A stretch of DNA of 22,609 nucleotides from Bacteroidales bacterium UBA1208 (GCA_002309955.1 DBXQ01000029.1:1294-23902), one strand, 5' to 3'; positions 1 to 8,712 are shown, counted from the stretch's first letter. A program made the numbers and translations. The notes: generated from the letters alone by a model not told the origin.

Positions 1-1
1 C

Positions 2-3000
2 CCGTTGCTTATCTCGCCTCTCATCACCCTACCGACTGACACCCTCGGATTGCAGCTCTCGTGGTATAGCCACCCTGCCAATTACTCTTCTACAAGTTTA
101 CCTGTCAAGGTATTAATATCACCCACAGGTGGGAAAGACTATGATGACTTTACAGACACACTGTTTGTGGGGAATGTACCAAATGACGACTACCACGCTG
201 TGCTGCTCGATGATTATTTGGGTGAGCAGATACGTTTCTCTTTCAATTATAATTGGGACTACGAATTTTCTATAGACAACATCCGTGTGGACTACGACCG
301 CTCAGCCCCTCAGCTGGTTATTGACATGCCGGATACCGTCTACACATACGACAGCCTATCGGTCGTTGCCACGCTTGCCGCGGGGTCGCCACAAGGCTTT
401 GCCTATAGCTGGCACTCTTCTATCGGAACTGTTGTTGGGACAGGCGACAGTGTGACACTCTTCTATACTAACGTTGGTACCGATACCCTCACCGTTGTCG
501 CCACCAACGACTATGGTTCCGACACTGCTATGCTGACGGTGGAGGTGGTCAATCACCCCCTTCCGCAGGCGGCTATCAGTGGTCCCGGATTGGTGGAAAC
601 AGGCGACACGCTAACGTTGACAGCCGTTCTTAACAACTGCTCGCAGTATGGGCTGGGCGTAAGTTGGCATTCGTCGCTGACGGGCAATAGCGCGTTCGGC
701 TATCTCTTCCAACAAGTATATAGCACCGGCGGCATCGACACTGTCACCCTGACGGTGAGCAACCACTTCGGTGCCGATACCGCTATATGGGTGATTAGGG
801 TGCTCGACTGCAGCGGGATAGCATTGCCCTATCACGAAGACTTTGAAGAGGTGACTGCCGTGTCGTCATCGACTGTTGGCTATCTGCCTGGTTGTTGGAG
901 CTACAACTGGAACGGCAGCAATGCAGCCTACGCCCCGCATGTGATTACCACTGGTGGCTACCAATTCCTGAGCGGTATTCCCGACAATGCCCTCCTGCTC
1001 CTTGCCGGCAGTGCTACAGGCCATGGAAACCAAGCCGAAGTGGTGTTGCCGCTGTTTGCAGACAGTCTGCAGCACCTCTCTATTGCCTTTGACTATTGGA
1101 GCGAGTCGTCCGGCACACTGACAGTAGGGTATCTGTACGATAACTTGTTCCATGCCGTTGCCACTATCCCCAACCATGGGGGCAACTACCTGCGCGACAC
1201 CGTCAATTTCGCCTCAGCCATCAGCCCCGATGGTCGTATAGCTCTGCACTGGAGCCATGCCACTTCGTATTGGGGTGTGGCGATAGACAATGTGGATGTG
1301 TTTTCCGACAGCACCATCTATATCTATCAACCCGACAGCCTGACGGTCGACAGCATCGATGTCGTTTCTGCACGGGTGTCGTGGGGTGCTGTGACGGGTG
1401 CCACCGCCTACCACGTTGTGGTGGACAGTGTGGTGGACACAGTGGTTGGCAGTCGCTCATTCGGCCTCACAGGGCTGGTGCCGCATACTACATACACCGT
1501 GCGCGTGGCGGCAGTTGTAGGAACTGACACCGGTCGCTATGCCACGACCACCTTCACCACCCTCTGTGGTATACGGTTGCCATACTACAACGACTTCAAC
1601 CAAGGCAACAATTCCATCGACTGTTGGACCAATTACCGTACTTCGTCTGAAATCTATCAGCAGCAACTCTCCATCTCAAAGGATGTCTATTCGGAATGTC
1701 AGATGGCAACACCCATTATCCAGGCTCCCGGCAACAGTCTGTTCGTCACTTTTCAGTTGAAGAGGAGAACCTCTTCGCGCGAAGTGAGCCTCATCGTGGG
1801 TGCCATGACCGACCCGACGGATGCCAGTACATTTATTCCTATCGATACCTTTGCAGTGGGCAGCTCATGGACTGAGTGCCAGTTCAACACACGCGGTCTT
1901 GGTACCACCCCGCTCGCCATTGCCTTCCGCCCCTACAACTCGTATAATGAACTCCTGATTGACGACCTCCTTATCGAGTCGCCCACTCCATGCGCCAGTC
2001 TCTTCTCGGTCGAGGCAACGGTGCTCAGCGCCACTTCGGCAGAGCTCAGCTGGGAGTATGACATCGAGAGCGACCTTCCCATACTTGGGGCACTGGTCAC
2101 GCTCTACGATACCACCTCGGGCTACACAACAACATTCATTGCCCATGGGACGGACACCATCCTCAACGGTCTGCCCCTGCGGCATACGTTCAGAGCCGAT
2201 ATCAGCACCTTCTGCGGCAGCGACACCTCCGAGCCGCTCAGCGTCACCTTCACGCCTGAACCGATGCCCTGTGCCGAAGTGCAGGGAGATAATGTCTATG
2301 TGATTTCCCGTCCCATACAGAACACCGACAACTATGGCTATAGCCAGATGCTCTATCCCGCCGTGTTGGCCGCTTCGGTCGACACGCTCTACGGCATCGC
2401 TTTCCGCTTCACTGGTGTCAACGACGGCGACACCCGCCTCATCGATGTCTATATCGGGCAGACCTCAGCCACTACACTCACCTCGCCTGTCAGTGCCACC
2501 AATCTCACCCTGGCAGTGCAGAACCACTTGTTCCCAGCCGTCCACGGATGGGTTAAGATACCCTTTTCCACACCTGTGCCACTCGACGGTGTGAGCAACC
2601 TCATCGTCACCATCGACGACAACACGGGCCACCCGGGCTATAACACCATGAGTTTCGGAGCCCACTTAGCCGATACTGGTGGTTTCCTCTACTATGACGG
2701 ATGGCCCAACGCCAATGTGGACCCCTACACACTTGGTTTCGCCGTATCGAGCAGCAACAACATCCCCGACATACAGCTGCTTGGCCACTGTGCCACTGAC
2801 CGCTGTTTGCCGCCTGTCGTCAGCGTGGAGCCCGACACCAACAGCCTCACCGTCGCATGGACACAGCGCGGCAGCGAGAGCCTATGGCGCGTAGAATACC
2901 GTGAGGAGCGCGACAGCACTTGGATAATGGCAGACAGTGTTGCCAACACCACGTACACCATCATGGGCCTCAATGCCAGTTCGCGCTATCAGGTACGTGT

Positions 3001-4663
3001 CGGCTCGGTATGTAGTGACACCCATATCATATACAGCGAGGTGGTGACAACGGCCACCCTCTGCGGGACTGTCGATGTGCCGTACTACCAAAACTTCCTG
3101 ACCAACGCTGCCCCCTGCTGGAATCTTCGCGACTATTCGCCCAGCGCAAACTACGGAGTCGATCTCTTCTTGAGCATGCCCATCGTCTCGCCCGCCATCA
3201 ACGGAAACCTTTCTCAGATGCAGGTGCGTTTCAAAATCACCGGTAGCCCCAATTTCCACCCTGTCGTCAAGGTAGGCATTGGCAACTCCAATGGCAACAA
3301 TGCTGTCTGGATTGATTCGATAATGCTTTCTTCTTTCGATGAGGAGGAGCATGTCGTATCGCTCGGCAGCTATACGGGTAGCGAGAGCCATCTCTTGTTC
3401 ATTGCAAACACACCATATGCACGCATCCGGGAGGTAACTATTGAGCCGGTTGTTTGCCACGCAGTGCACCATATAACCGTCAGCCACCTCACCGACACTT
3501 CTGCACATTTCAATTGGTCCCCTGCAGGGAACGGCAACCAGTGGGCGGTATACTTAGGCGATACGCTGCTCGCTGTCACTTCGAGCCCGACATATACCGT
3601 GCGCGGTCTTCTCCCCGGCAATGGCTACACCTTTGCCGTTCGCGAGGTGTGCGGTGCAGGCGACACCTCCGAGGCCACCACTGTCACCTTCACTACACTG
3701 TGTCCCCCGCAACCGCTCCCATGGAGCGAGGACTTCGAGGCCTACACCACCTCGTCATCACCCATACCCTGTTGGTCCTATATTTTCCGGCCGCTCAACG
3801 TGGCTGTAGCCACCACTATTGCCTACATAGGTTATTACAACGCATCCCACACCCTACGCATCTACGATGTCACCCATAGCAACCCGGTCGACACCAACAT
3901 GACCAACTTCATCTGCACACCTATGCTCATGGCAGGCGAGGCACCGTCGCACGTCGAATTCGATGCCTACCTGCAAAACGGTCACGTCACTGTCGGAATC
4001 ATGACCGACATCGCCGACACCAATACATTCATCCCGCTGACCGAGATAAGCGACACGTCTACCCATTATGTTTTCACTGTCGACTCTTCGCTTTTCTCCA
4101 TTGCCTTCACCTGCCATGGGACAGTCAATTGTCATATCGACAACATTTCCGTTGCCTCCGACACTGTGTGGCATCAAGTCACAGTGACCACAAGTCCCGA
4201 CGGCACAGCCGCGACATACGGTAGTGGTCGCTACGCCCATGGCGACACAGTGGAGATTGGATTCCATCAGCCCGATACTGCGACCGAGGGCGGCTACTGG
4301 CAGTTCATCGGTTGGGACGACACCAATGCGATCGACAATCCACGCAGGGTTGTTGTCGTCTCCGACACCCTCTTCACAGCCCTGTTCCAATGGGTGGCCG
4401 ACAGCGTGGCGATAGATGAGGCCGAAGGGTTCGTCCAATCGGTGAGCATCTTTCCCAACCCCGCCTCCCACACTGTCATTATCCGTAGCGAACGAGATTG
4501 CACCGTAGCCTTCCTGTCGGCCGATGGTCGTGAGGTGATGCGCATGGTGTGCCGTGCTGGCGACAATCCCGTCGACATCCAACACCTTGCCCAGGGAGTC
4601 TACTTCCTCCGCATACTCGACATACACCAGTCTCCCATCAAGCTCATTGTGACAGGGGAGTAA
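2..4663 (+). CDS. Large secreted multidomain adhesin-like protein with type IX sorting domain (5' partial)
   Basis: The frame is open to the window edge, so the N-terminus and signal peptide are missing; the TTG at 5 is not a credible start. Residue numbers count from that TTG. Residues 1-97 look like the end of a cleaved-adhesin/choice-of-anchor-J module (it closes with FSIDNIRVDYD). Two PKD/Ig-like modules follow (about 105-272). Four anchor-J-like modules each open with a 'LPYxxDF...CW' signature, near 275, 527, 1020 and 1236. They alternate with fibronectin type III-like stretches, for example GLVPHTTYTVRVAA near 495. A divergent InlB-like repeat ending FIGWDD...TALFQ spans about 1390-1465. 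The C-terminus (about 1476-1552) is a Por/type A sorting domain: VSIFPNPASHTVII, then GVYFLRI. Known biology: such domains direct export by the type IX system and anchoring at the cell surface. Substrate is unknown; adhesion or protein/glycan binding is inference. The adjacent downstream hairpin may end its transcript. Confidence 0.85.
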   Translation, partial: PLLISPLITLPTDTLGLQLSWYSHPANYSSTSLPVKVLISPTGGKDYDDFTDTLFVGNVPNDDYHAVLLDDYLGEQIRFSFNYNWDYEFSIDNIRVDYDRSAPQLVIDMPDTVYTYDSLSVVATLAAGSPQGFAYSWHSSIGTVVGTGDSVTLFYTNVGTDTLTVVATNDYGSDTAMLTVEVVNHPLPQAAISGPGLVETGDTLTLTAVLNNCSQYGLGVSWHSSLTGNSAFGYLFQQVYSTGGIDTVTLTVSNHFGADTAIWVIRVLDCSGIALPYHEDFEEVTAVSSSTVGYLPGCWSYNWNGSNAAYAPHVITTGGYQFLSGIPDNALLLLAGSATGHGNQAEVVLPLFADSLQHLSIAFDYWSESSGTLTVGYLYDNLFHAVATIPNHGGNYLRDTVNFASAISPDGRIALHWSHATSYWGVAIDNVDVFSDSTIYIYQPDSLTVDSIDVVSARVSWGAVTGATAYHVVVDSVVDTVVGSRSFGLTGLVPHTTYTVRVAAVVGTDTGRYATTTFTTLCGIRLPYYNDFNQGNNSIDCWTNYRTSSEIYQQQLSISKDVYSECQMATPIIQAPGNSLFVTFQLKRRTSSREVSLIVGAMTDPTDASTFIPIDTFAVGSSWTECQFNTRGLGTTPLAIAFRPYNSYNELLIDDLLIESPTPCASLFSVEATVLSATSAELSWEYDIESDLPILGALVTLYDTTSGYTTTFIAHGTDTILNGLPLRHTFRADISTFCGSDTSEPLSVTFTPEPMPCAEVQGDNVYVISRPIQNTDNYGYSQMLYPAVLAASVDTLYGIAFRFTGVNDGDTRLIDVYIGQTSATTLTSPVSATNLTLAVQNHLFPAVHGWVKIPFSTPVPLDGVSNLIVTIDDNTGHPGYNTMSFGAHLADTGGFLYYDGWPNANVDPYTLGFAVSSSNNIPDIQLLGHCATDRCLPPVVSVEPDTNSLTVAWTQRGSESLWRVEYREERDSTWIMADSVANTTYTIMGLNASSRYQVRVGSVCSDTHIIYSEVVTTATLCGTVDVPYYQNFLTNAAPCWNLRDYSPSANYGVDLFLSMPIVSPAINGNLSQMQVRFKITGSPNFHPVVKVGIGNSNGNNAVWIDSIMLSSFDEEEHVVSLGSYTGSESHLLFIANTPYARIREVTIEPVVCHAVHHITVSHLTDTSAHFNWSPAGNGNQWAVYLGDTLLAVTSSPTYTVRGLLPGNGYTFAVREVCGAGDTSEATTVTFTTLCPPQPLPWSEDFEAYTTSSSPIPCWSYIFRPLNVAVATTIAYIGYYNASHTLRIYDVTHSNPVDTNMTNFICTPMLMAGEAPSHVEFDAYLQNGHVTVGIMTDIADTNTFIPLTEISDTSTHYVFTVDSSLFSIAFTCHGTVNCHIDNISVASDTVWHQVTVTTSPDGTAATYGSGRYAHGDTVEIGFHQPDTATEGGYWQFIGWDDTNAIDNPRRVVVVSDTLFTALFQWVADSVAIDEAEGFVQSVSIFPNPASHTVIIRSERDCTVAFLSADGREVMRMVCRAGDNPVDIQHLAQGVYFLRILDIHQSPIKLIVTGE

Positions 4664-4683
4664 GAGTTATTGAGTGATTAAAT

Positions 4684-4726
4684 GTGTTAATGAGTTAATC
4701 CGATTTACGGATTAACTCATTAACAC
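4684..4726. repeat. Perfect 19-bp inverted repeat (TTAA-rich hairpin)
   Basis: The arms at 4684-4702 (GTGTTAATGAGTTAATCCG) and 4708-4726 are exact reverse complements around a 5-base loop. It lies 20 bases after the stop codon of the secreted protein. No U-tract follows, so a classical terminator is doubtful. The same TTAAT(G/C)nGTTAA wording recurs at 19726-19797, which suggests a dispersed intergenic palindrome family. Confidence 0.85.
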
Positions 4727-4753
4727 GTTTATGCATTAGTCCATTAAACCCCA

Positions 4754-5136
4754 ATCGGTCATTAGGCATTGTCTAAATATTGCTCCGCCCCATTCCACAT
4801 CAATTTGCATTCACCGAATTGGCTTGTTCAACGCACGCCCTTTTCCGCGAATCCTCCCCAACCTGCGCCCAAGTCCATTTTGCACTGCCCTTGGCCCTCT
4901 CTTTCGTCCACCCTTCGACCTCCGTTCTACCTCAGTTATCCTTTTGAAATGGGAGAACGATGGGAGAACGATGGGAGAACTGAGGACTAAGGAGCGGCGG
5001 AAGAGCGACCGAGCTTATATCGGTCATTGAGACGGGAAATAGAATAAAACGGTCATTGTTGGACTTTCCGTCCCACATGTCTCCGCTTTGCCATTGAACG
5101 GCCTCTGGTGGAGGACTACTTGGCTTAATGACCGAT
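4754..5136. repeat. Dispersed ATCGGTCATT decamer in a gene-free stretch
   Basis: ATCGGTCATT occurs exactly at 4754-4763 and 5019-5028, and inverted at 5127-5136. A shorter CGGTCATT lies at 5050-5057 and a weaker GACGGTCACT at 5165-5174. The rest of 4727-5148 shows no convincing gene: open frames there are low in complexity and have no recognisable domain. Function is unknown; protein-binding sites or recombination residues are possible. Confidence 0.6.
4951..4980. repeat. 11-bp tandem repeat, 2.7 copies
   Basis: The unit GGGAGAACGAT is repeated at 4951-4961 and 4962-4972, followed by a partial copy at 4973-4980. The end of the tract (AACTGAGG, 4978-4985) is the inverse of CCTCAGTT at 4930-4937, so the tract could fold back on its left flank. 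There is no sign that it is coding. Confidence 0.8.
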
Positions 5137-5148
5137 TTGGATTGAAAG

Positions 5149-5196
5149 CTATGCTCCTGCCGTGACGGTCACTAAGTCGGTGAGGGTGGATTGGGC
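5149..5196 (-). pseudogene. Relic of the M16-like peptidase gene 3' end
   Basis: Read on the minus strand, this stretch encodes AQSTLTDLVTVTAGA followed by TAG. The intact M16-like gene (8713-9972) ends AQSTLTDLITVTAG and then PALDPQ. The first 21 bases are identical between the two copies. The next eight codons differ mostly at third positions (for example GACCTCATC against GACTTAGTG), so the two ends diverged under coding constraint. Similarity stops abruptly at 5196. I infer that this is the displaced original 3' end left when the adjacent cassette inserted. The alternative is the remnant of a deleted neighbouring M16 paralogue. Confidence 0.75.
5176..5196. repeat. Left direct repeat (candidate attL)
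   Basis: This is the left perfect 21-bp copy of the repeat at 8755-8775. In the minus-strand frame it encodes AQSTLTD of the relic M16 C-terminus. Sequence to its right is unrelated to the intact M16 gene, so this is the cassette's left junction. Confidence 0.7.
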
Positions 5197-5221
5197 TGTT
5201 CAGTGTTGATGCAAAACTTTA

Positions 5222-5250
5222 TTGCAATTCGTTTTTTTTTCGTATTTTTG
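5222..5250 (+). promoter_or_regulatory. Bacteroidota-type promoter inside the cassette
   Basis: TATTTTTG at 5243-5250 matches the -7 consensus TAnnTTTG. A TTG at 5222-5224 lies 18 bases upstream, a plausible -33 element. A transcript would start near 5255-5258 and run into the small ORF at 5261 with almost no leader, then through the HD/GHKL gene. This is a match by eye to the known consensus. Confidence 0.5.
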
Positions 5251-5260
5251 CATTTGGTAG

Positions 5261-5493
5261 ATGATTTTGTTTAGTTTGACTGATTATTATGAAATACTTG
5301 ACAATAAGGGAGTTCTGTCTGATAAAATTACGCATGAAATGAAAAGTGGGAGACTGTCTTATGACGAACGTTTCCATCGTTTGTTTCAAGCCATTGTGGA
5401 GTTGCCTTCCGTAATACGTTGAATTACCTGTACCAAGAGCAATACAATGCTAATGTGGTTACGGTTCGTCGTTTTTTTAATAGATATTTATAG
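5261..5493 (+). pseudogene. Small ORF (~78 residues) broken by a single-base frameshift, upstream of the HD/GHKL gene
   Basis: From ATG 5261 the frame reads MILFSLTDYYEILDNKG, continues through DERFHRLFQAIVE, then stops at TGA 5420-5422. One frame over, FRNTLNYLYQEQYNAN and TVRRFFNRYL follow from about 5404 and end at TAG 5491-5493. Adding one base near 5401-5404 joins both parts into one plausible hydrophilic, mostly helical protein of about 78 residues. I do not recognise the family. It sits 34 bases upstream of the HD/GHKL start and behind the only visible promoter, so it was probably the first gene of a two-gene unit. The break may be a real inactivating mutation, a sequencing error, or less likely a programmed shift. 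Confidence 0.55.
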
Positions 5494-5527
5494 AGTTGTA
5501 TAGAAGAATAGAAGAATTGATAATAAT

Positions 5528-8500
5528 ATGGATACGAAAAACTATTCGCTTGAAAAGCATTTGAAAAAGTTAAGCGAGAATGATGAAGAGTCTGAACTAT
5601 TATATGCTACATGGATTAAAAACTGGAAGAATCTTTCCAAAGCATTACAAACAATTGTGTCTTATTTCCCGCATTTTAGCGATCATGGTATTGAGCATAC
5701 TAAAACCTTGATTAAAGGAATCGAGGATTTTTTGGGCTGGGAAAGAATAGAAAAACTTGGCGTGACAGACACTTTCTTGATATTGATGTCGGCATTGACA
5801 CACGATATCGGGATGTATTTGTCATATGCATATCTTGAGGAGGAATGGAAGAAGCCGGAAATGAAAGGCACGTTAGAAAAATATGCCAATGGTTCAGACA
5901 GGCAGATTTCACAAGCCGCTACCTTGCTGTTAAAACTCAGACGGGGTCCAGACAACCCAGCCAAAGGGTTCCAGTGGGCGATGGAGGTGAGGAATGCTGT
6001 CACGCTCATTGTCGCTCAGCAGATGCGTCCTGGCCATCCAGAGAGAAGCAGAGATTATCTTTTAAAAGATAGTTTAGTTAAAGAGCTGGCAAAGAATTTC
6101 TATATGGATGACCTCCATGAATGCTATTTGTCGTTGATTGCCGATGTGGCTTATCTGCATGGTGCAGATTTTGATGAGGTGTTGCATCTTCCTTTTGAAG
6201 AGAATGGTGTGAGTGGCGATAGGGCTCATCCCCGGTTTGTTGCTTGTATGATTCGTTTGGGTGATTTGCTTGATATGGACAGCGACCGGTTTAATTTGTA
6301 CTCGTTGGCCACGTTGAAAGAAATACCTGAGTCTTCCAAAGCACATTACGATAAGCACGGTGCAGTGGAGCATTTTCTCAATTCTCCTAAGGGCATAGAG
6401 GTTACTTTTGATTGCCAGACAGATGCCTCTTTTCGGGTGGCTTGCGAGTTGGTTGATATGCTGAAAAAGGAGGTTGAGAAACAGAGCCATTTTTGGGATG
6501 ATATAGTTCCGGAAGATTTAGGTGGAGCGTCCCCAAAGTTGCGTAATGAAATGGTTAAATTCAAAGGTTCGGAGACCAATCCGGATTTAAGGAATCTGCG
6601 GTTTGACATATCGGGGCAGCGTACTTTCGAAATGTTGAAAGGAGGGGCTATTTATAAGAATCCCGGCAGGGTATTTATCCGTGAGATAGTGCAGAACGCC
6701 TTGGATGCGACCAAACTACAGATATGGGAGGATATGGGTAAGGGTTATCATCTCCCATATCATTTGGGAAATCCAGAAAGGGATATTAAGTGTGTGGAAG
6801 ATATCAAGTTTACAAGTGATATTCCGGCATGGGTGTATGAGAAATATCCCGTCCATCTGAATGTGGAATATGATGATACGAAGGAGGTGGTGCGAGTGGT
6901 TTGCGAAGATTGGGGGACGGGAATTTCGGAGGAGAGTTTGATACGGATGACTAATCAGGTGGGTGCCAGTCGCAAGGCGGACAAGGATTACGGAAAGACG
7001 GTTAAAGATATGCCTTACTTTTTGCGGCCTACGGCAGCATTTGGATTGGGATTGCAGACAGTGTTCTATGTGACAAATGAGTTTACAGTGGAAACCCACT
7101 ATCCGGGAGAGCCTACCCGACGGATTGTCTTCCGTTCGTCGGTGGATGGCAGTTATTGCTCAATAGAAGATGAAGATTTCGACTTTAAACGGACTGTCGA
7201 AGGGACTAATAAGGAAAAGCCTGTGGCGCATGGCACCACGGTAACCGTCGAGATTGGCAAGGAACATTTCGGAGAACTTTTTGAGATTAGCGATGAGCAG
7301 GTAAAGGAATTGGAAAAAGACCCTGCAGGCTCTGTTTATTATATTCCCGAGGAGATAGACTTATACGTGGATCTTTGTTTCAGTGGCATGGGGTTTGTTC
7401 CCATTATGTATAAGTCCCCTTTTATGTCGGATAGGTTAGGAGCTGATGAAGAGATGAAAGAATTGGAATACCTGTCAGAAGAAGATCATTTCCGGGTATA
7501 CAGATACAGGTATGATAATAGATTTTGCATTGAGGAAAATAAGTCTGGGTCTATATTGGATGTTGGTTTTGAAAGAGCCCTCAGTGATCCTCATTTACGA
7601 GGAGTTCGTATTAGTGTTGATTTTGATGATAGTTTCAGCTACCTTGGTGATTATTTCATGGGTATAAAATGGAATCTTTTCAGTAGAGAGGCAGACCAGT
7701 TGGTGACCATATCCCGTGATAATTTGCTGCCCAAAGGAAGAGAATGGTGTACAAGCACGATGAATTCATTGATGCGGGATATCATAAGATTGACTTATAA
7801 AAAATTATATGATGAATGTAAAGAATGTTCAGATAAATCAGAAAAAGAGGATTTGTTAGAACAATATTTTCATTTATGTTTGGTAAATTGGAATCTGCCT
7901 GAGCCCCTTGAGGTTGATTACCAACTTTTAGATGATTTGATGTTGGATAAAAAGGACTATTTTGATGAGGAGGGTAACGCCATAAAAGCATCTGATTTAT
8001 TTAAGGCACCAGTGTTGATTACAAGTGATGGATCTATTACTCGTGAGATGGTAAAAAATGTGGTACCGAAACAGGGTTGGGTATATGTGGAAGATGACAA
8101 AATTCTCCCGGATGGTTTTGTATGTAGCGTTGTATATGCAGGGATAGTTAGAGGTGATAGCCATGTATATTATCAGTTAAAGAAGCAGGATGAAGCAGTT
8201 CCTTTATTTGTGGAAATGAAAGGGGATTGGAGGGTTTATGATTCTGGTTATTATTCTTGTTTTCATGGATTTAGTAAATATAATAAGATTGTAGTTGGAG
8301 GAGATGCTCCATTGTTGGGATATAAGAAACCCTGCCATGGAAATTGTTGGATTTATCGCTTTGATAGGTTGAAGGATAAGGATAAGGTGTTGGGAAGAGA
8401 AGAATTATATAACAAGTTAAAAGATGGATATATAAAAGAGTTGGTGCCGGATTATATTGTGAAATTGATTCAGAAGTATAATGCGTTGAAGAATGATAAG

Positions 8501-8656
8501 CTGACAGAAAAGGAGATATATGATGAATATATCCGGATGATACTTGATTCCAGATTTGGGAGTGAGGAAAATACTGATGGGAACGAGGTGAAAAAGAGAG
8601 TAGTGAAAAAGAGAGTAGTGAAAAAGAAAGAAAAAGAAGAGGGGAAAGAATCTTGA
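5528..8656 (+). CDS. HD-domain (HD-CE-like) plus GHKL/Hsp90-like ATPase protein, putative immune effector
   Basis: A protein of 1042 residues. The N-terminal part carries an HD-type metal site: H53 and H57 in DHGIEHTKT, H92-D93 in LTHDIGM, and a likely distal Asp in LGDLLDMDSDR (245-254). The middle is a GHKL ATPase: N-box REIVQNALDA (385-394), G1 box DWGTG (461-465), G2 box FGLGLQ (505-510) and HGTTVTVE (568-575). The rest (about 590-1000) has no motif I can name, and the tail is a Lys/Glu-rich stretch built on a DNA tandem repeat. Known context: HD domains of this kind fused to Hsp90-like ATPases have been described computationally as components of prokaryotic conflict systems. The inferred role is ATP-controlled nucleotide or nucleic-acid phosphohydrolysis in anti-phage defence. 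The gene is AT-rich compared with its neighbours and lies inside the 21-bp repeat-bounded cassette. Start: first ATG after a stop-rich leader, with no clear Shine-Dalgarno. Confidence 0.8.
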   Translation: MDTKNYSLEKHLKKLSENDEESELLYATWIKNWKNLSKALQTIVSYFPHFSDHGIEHTKTLIKGIEDFLGWERIEKLGVTDTFLILMSALTHDIGMYLSYAYLEEEWKKPEMKGTLEKYANGSDRQISQAATLLLKLRRGPDNPAKGFQWAMEVRNAVTLIVAQQMRPGHPERSRDYLLKDSLVKELAKNFYMDDLHECYLSLIADVAYLHGADFDEVLHLPFEENGVSGDRAHPRFVACMIRLGDLLDMDSDRFNLYSLATLKEIPESSKAHYDKHGAVEHFLNSPKGIEVTFDCQTDASFRVACELVDMLKKEVEKQSHFWDDIVPEDLGGASPKLRNEMVKFKGSETNPDLRNLRFDISGQRTFEMLKGGAIYKNPGRVFIREIVQNALDATKLQIWEDMGKGYHLPYHLGNPERDIKCVEDIKFTSDIPAWVYEKYPVHLNVEYDDTKEVVRVVCEDWGTGISEESLIRMTNQVGASRKADKDYGKTVKDMPYFLRPTAAFGLGLQTVFYVTNEFTVETHYPGEPTRRIVFRSSVDGSYCSIEDEDFDFKRTVEGTNKEKPVAHGTTVTVEIGKEHFGELFEISDEQVKELEKDPAGSVYYIPEEIDLYVDLCFSGMGFVPIMYKSPFMSDRLGADEEMKELEYLSEEDHFRVYRYRYDNRFCIEENKSGSILDVGFERALSDPHLRGVRISVDFDDSFSYLGDYFMGIKWNLFSREADQLVTISRDNLLPKGREWCTSTMNSLMRDIIRLTYKKLYDECKECSDKSEKEDLLEQYFHLCLVNWNLPEPLEVDYQLLDDLMLDKKDYFDEEGNAIKASDLFKAPVLITSDGSITREMVKNVVPKQGWVYVEDDKILPDGFVCSVVYAGIVRGDSHVYYQLKKQDEAVPLFVEMKGDWRVYDSGYYSCFHGFSKYNKIVVGGDAPLLGYKKPCHGNCWIYRFDRLKDKDKVLGREELYNKLKDGYIKELVPDYIVKLIQKYNALKNDKLTEKEIYDEYIRMILDSRFGSEENTDGNEVKKRVVKKRVVKKKEKEEGKES
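8588..8632 (+). repeat. 15-bp in-frame tandem repeat encoding a Lys/Val tail
   Basis: GTGAAAAAGAGAGTA is repeated exactly at 8588-8602 and 8603-8617, with a degenerate third copy at 8618-8632. It encodes VKKRV units near the C-terminus of the HD/GHKL protein. A unit of 15 bases keeps the frame, so the length of the basic tail could vary between strains. Confidence 0.8.
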
Positions 8657-8670
8657 TAATAATTATTATA

Positions 8671-8711
8671 AAGGCAAGGGTTGGGAGCGTTGGTTAGCCA
8701 ACCCTTGCTTT
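8671..8711. terminator. Hairpin between the convergent HD/GHKL and M16-like genes
   Basis: The 11-bp arms GCAAGGGTTGG (8674-8684) and its exact complement (8698-8708) are flanked by AA on the left and TTT on the right. It lies 15 bases after the HD/GHKL stop and directly beyond the M16-like stop. It is suited to end transcription from both sides, although the T-run is short. Confidence 0.65.
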
Positions 8712-8712
8712 G

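Noticed and set aside
2882..4627. Long minus-strand frames at 2882-3508 and 3854-4627
   Set aside because: They are antisense to the secreted protein, whose repeats and sorting domain are convincing. Their translations have no domain or signal and reflect codon bias.
4769..5030. Plus-strand frames in the gene-free stretch at 4769-4990 and 4824-5030
   Set aside because: They are Pro/Arg-rich with no recognisable family, are built partly on the 11-bp repeat, and have no promoter.
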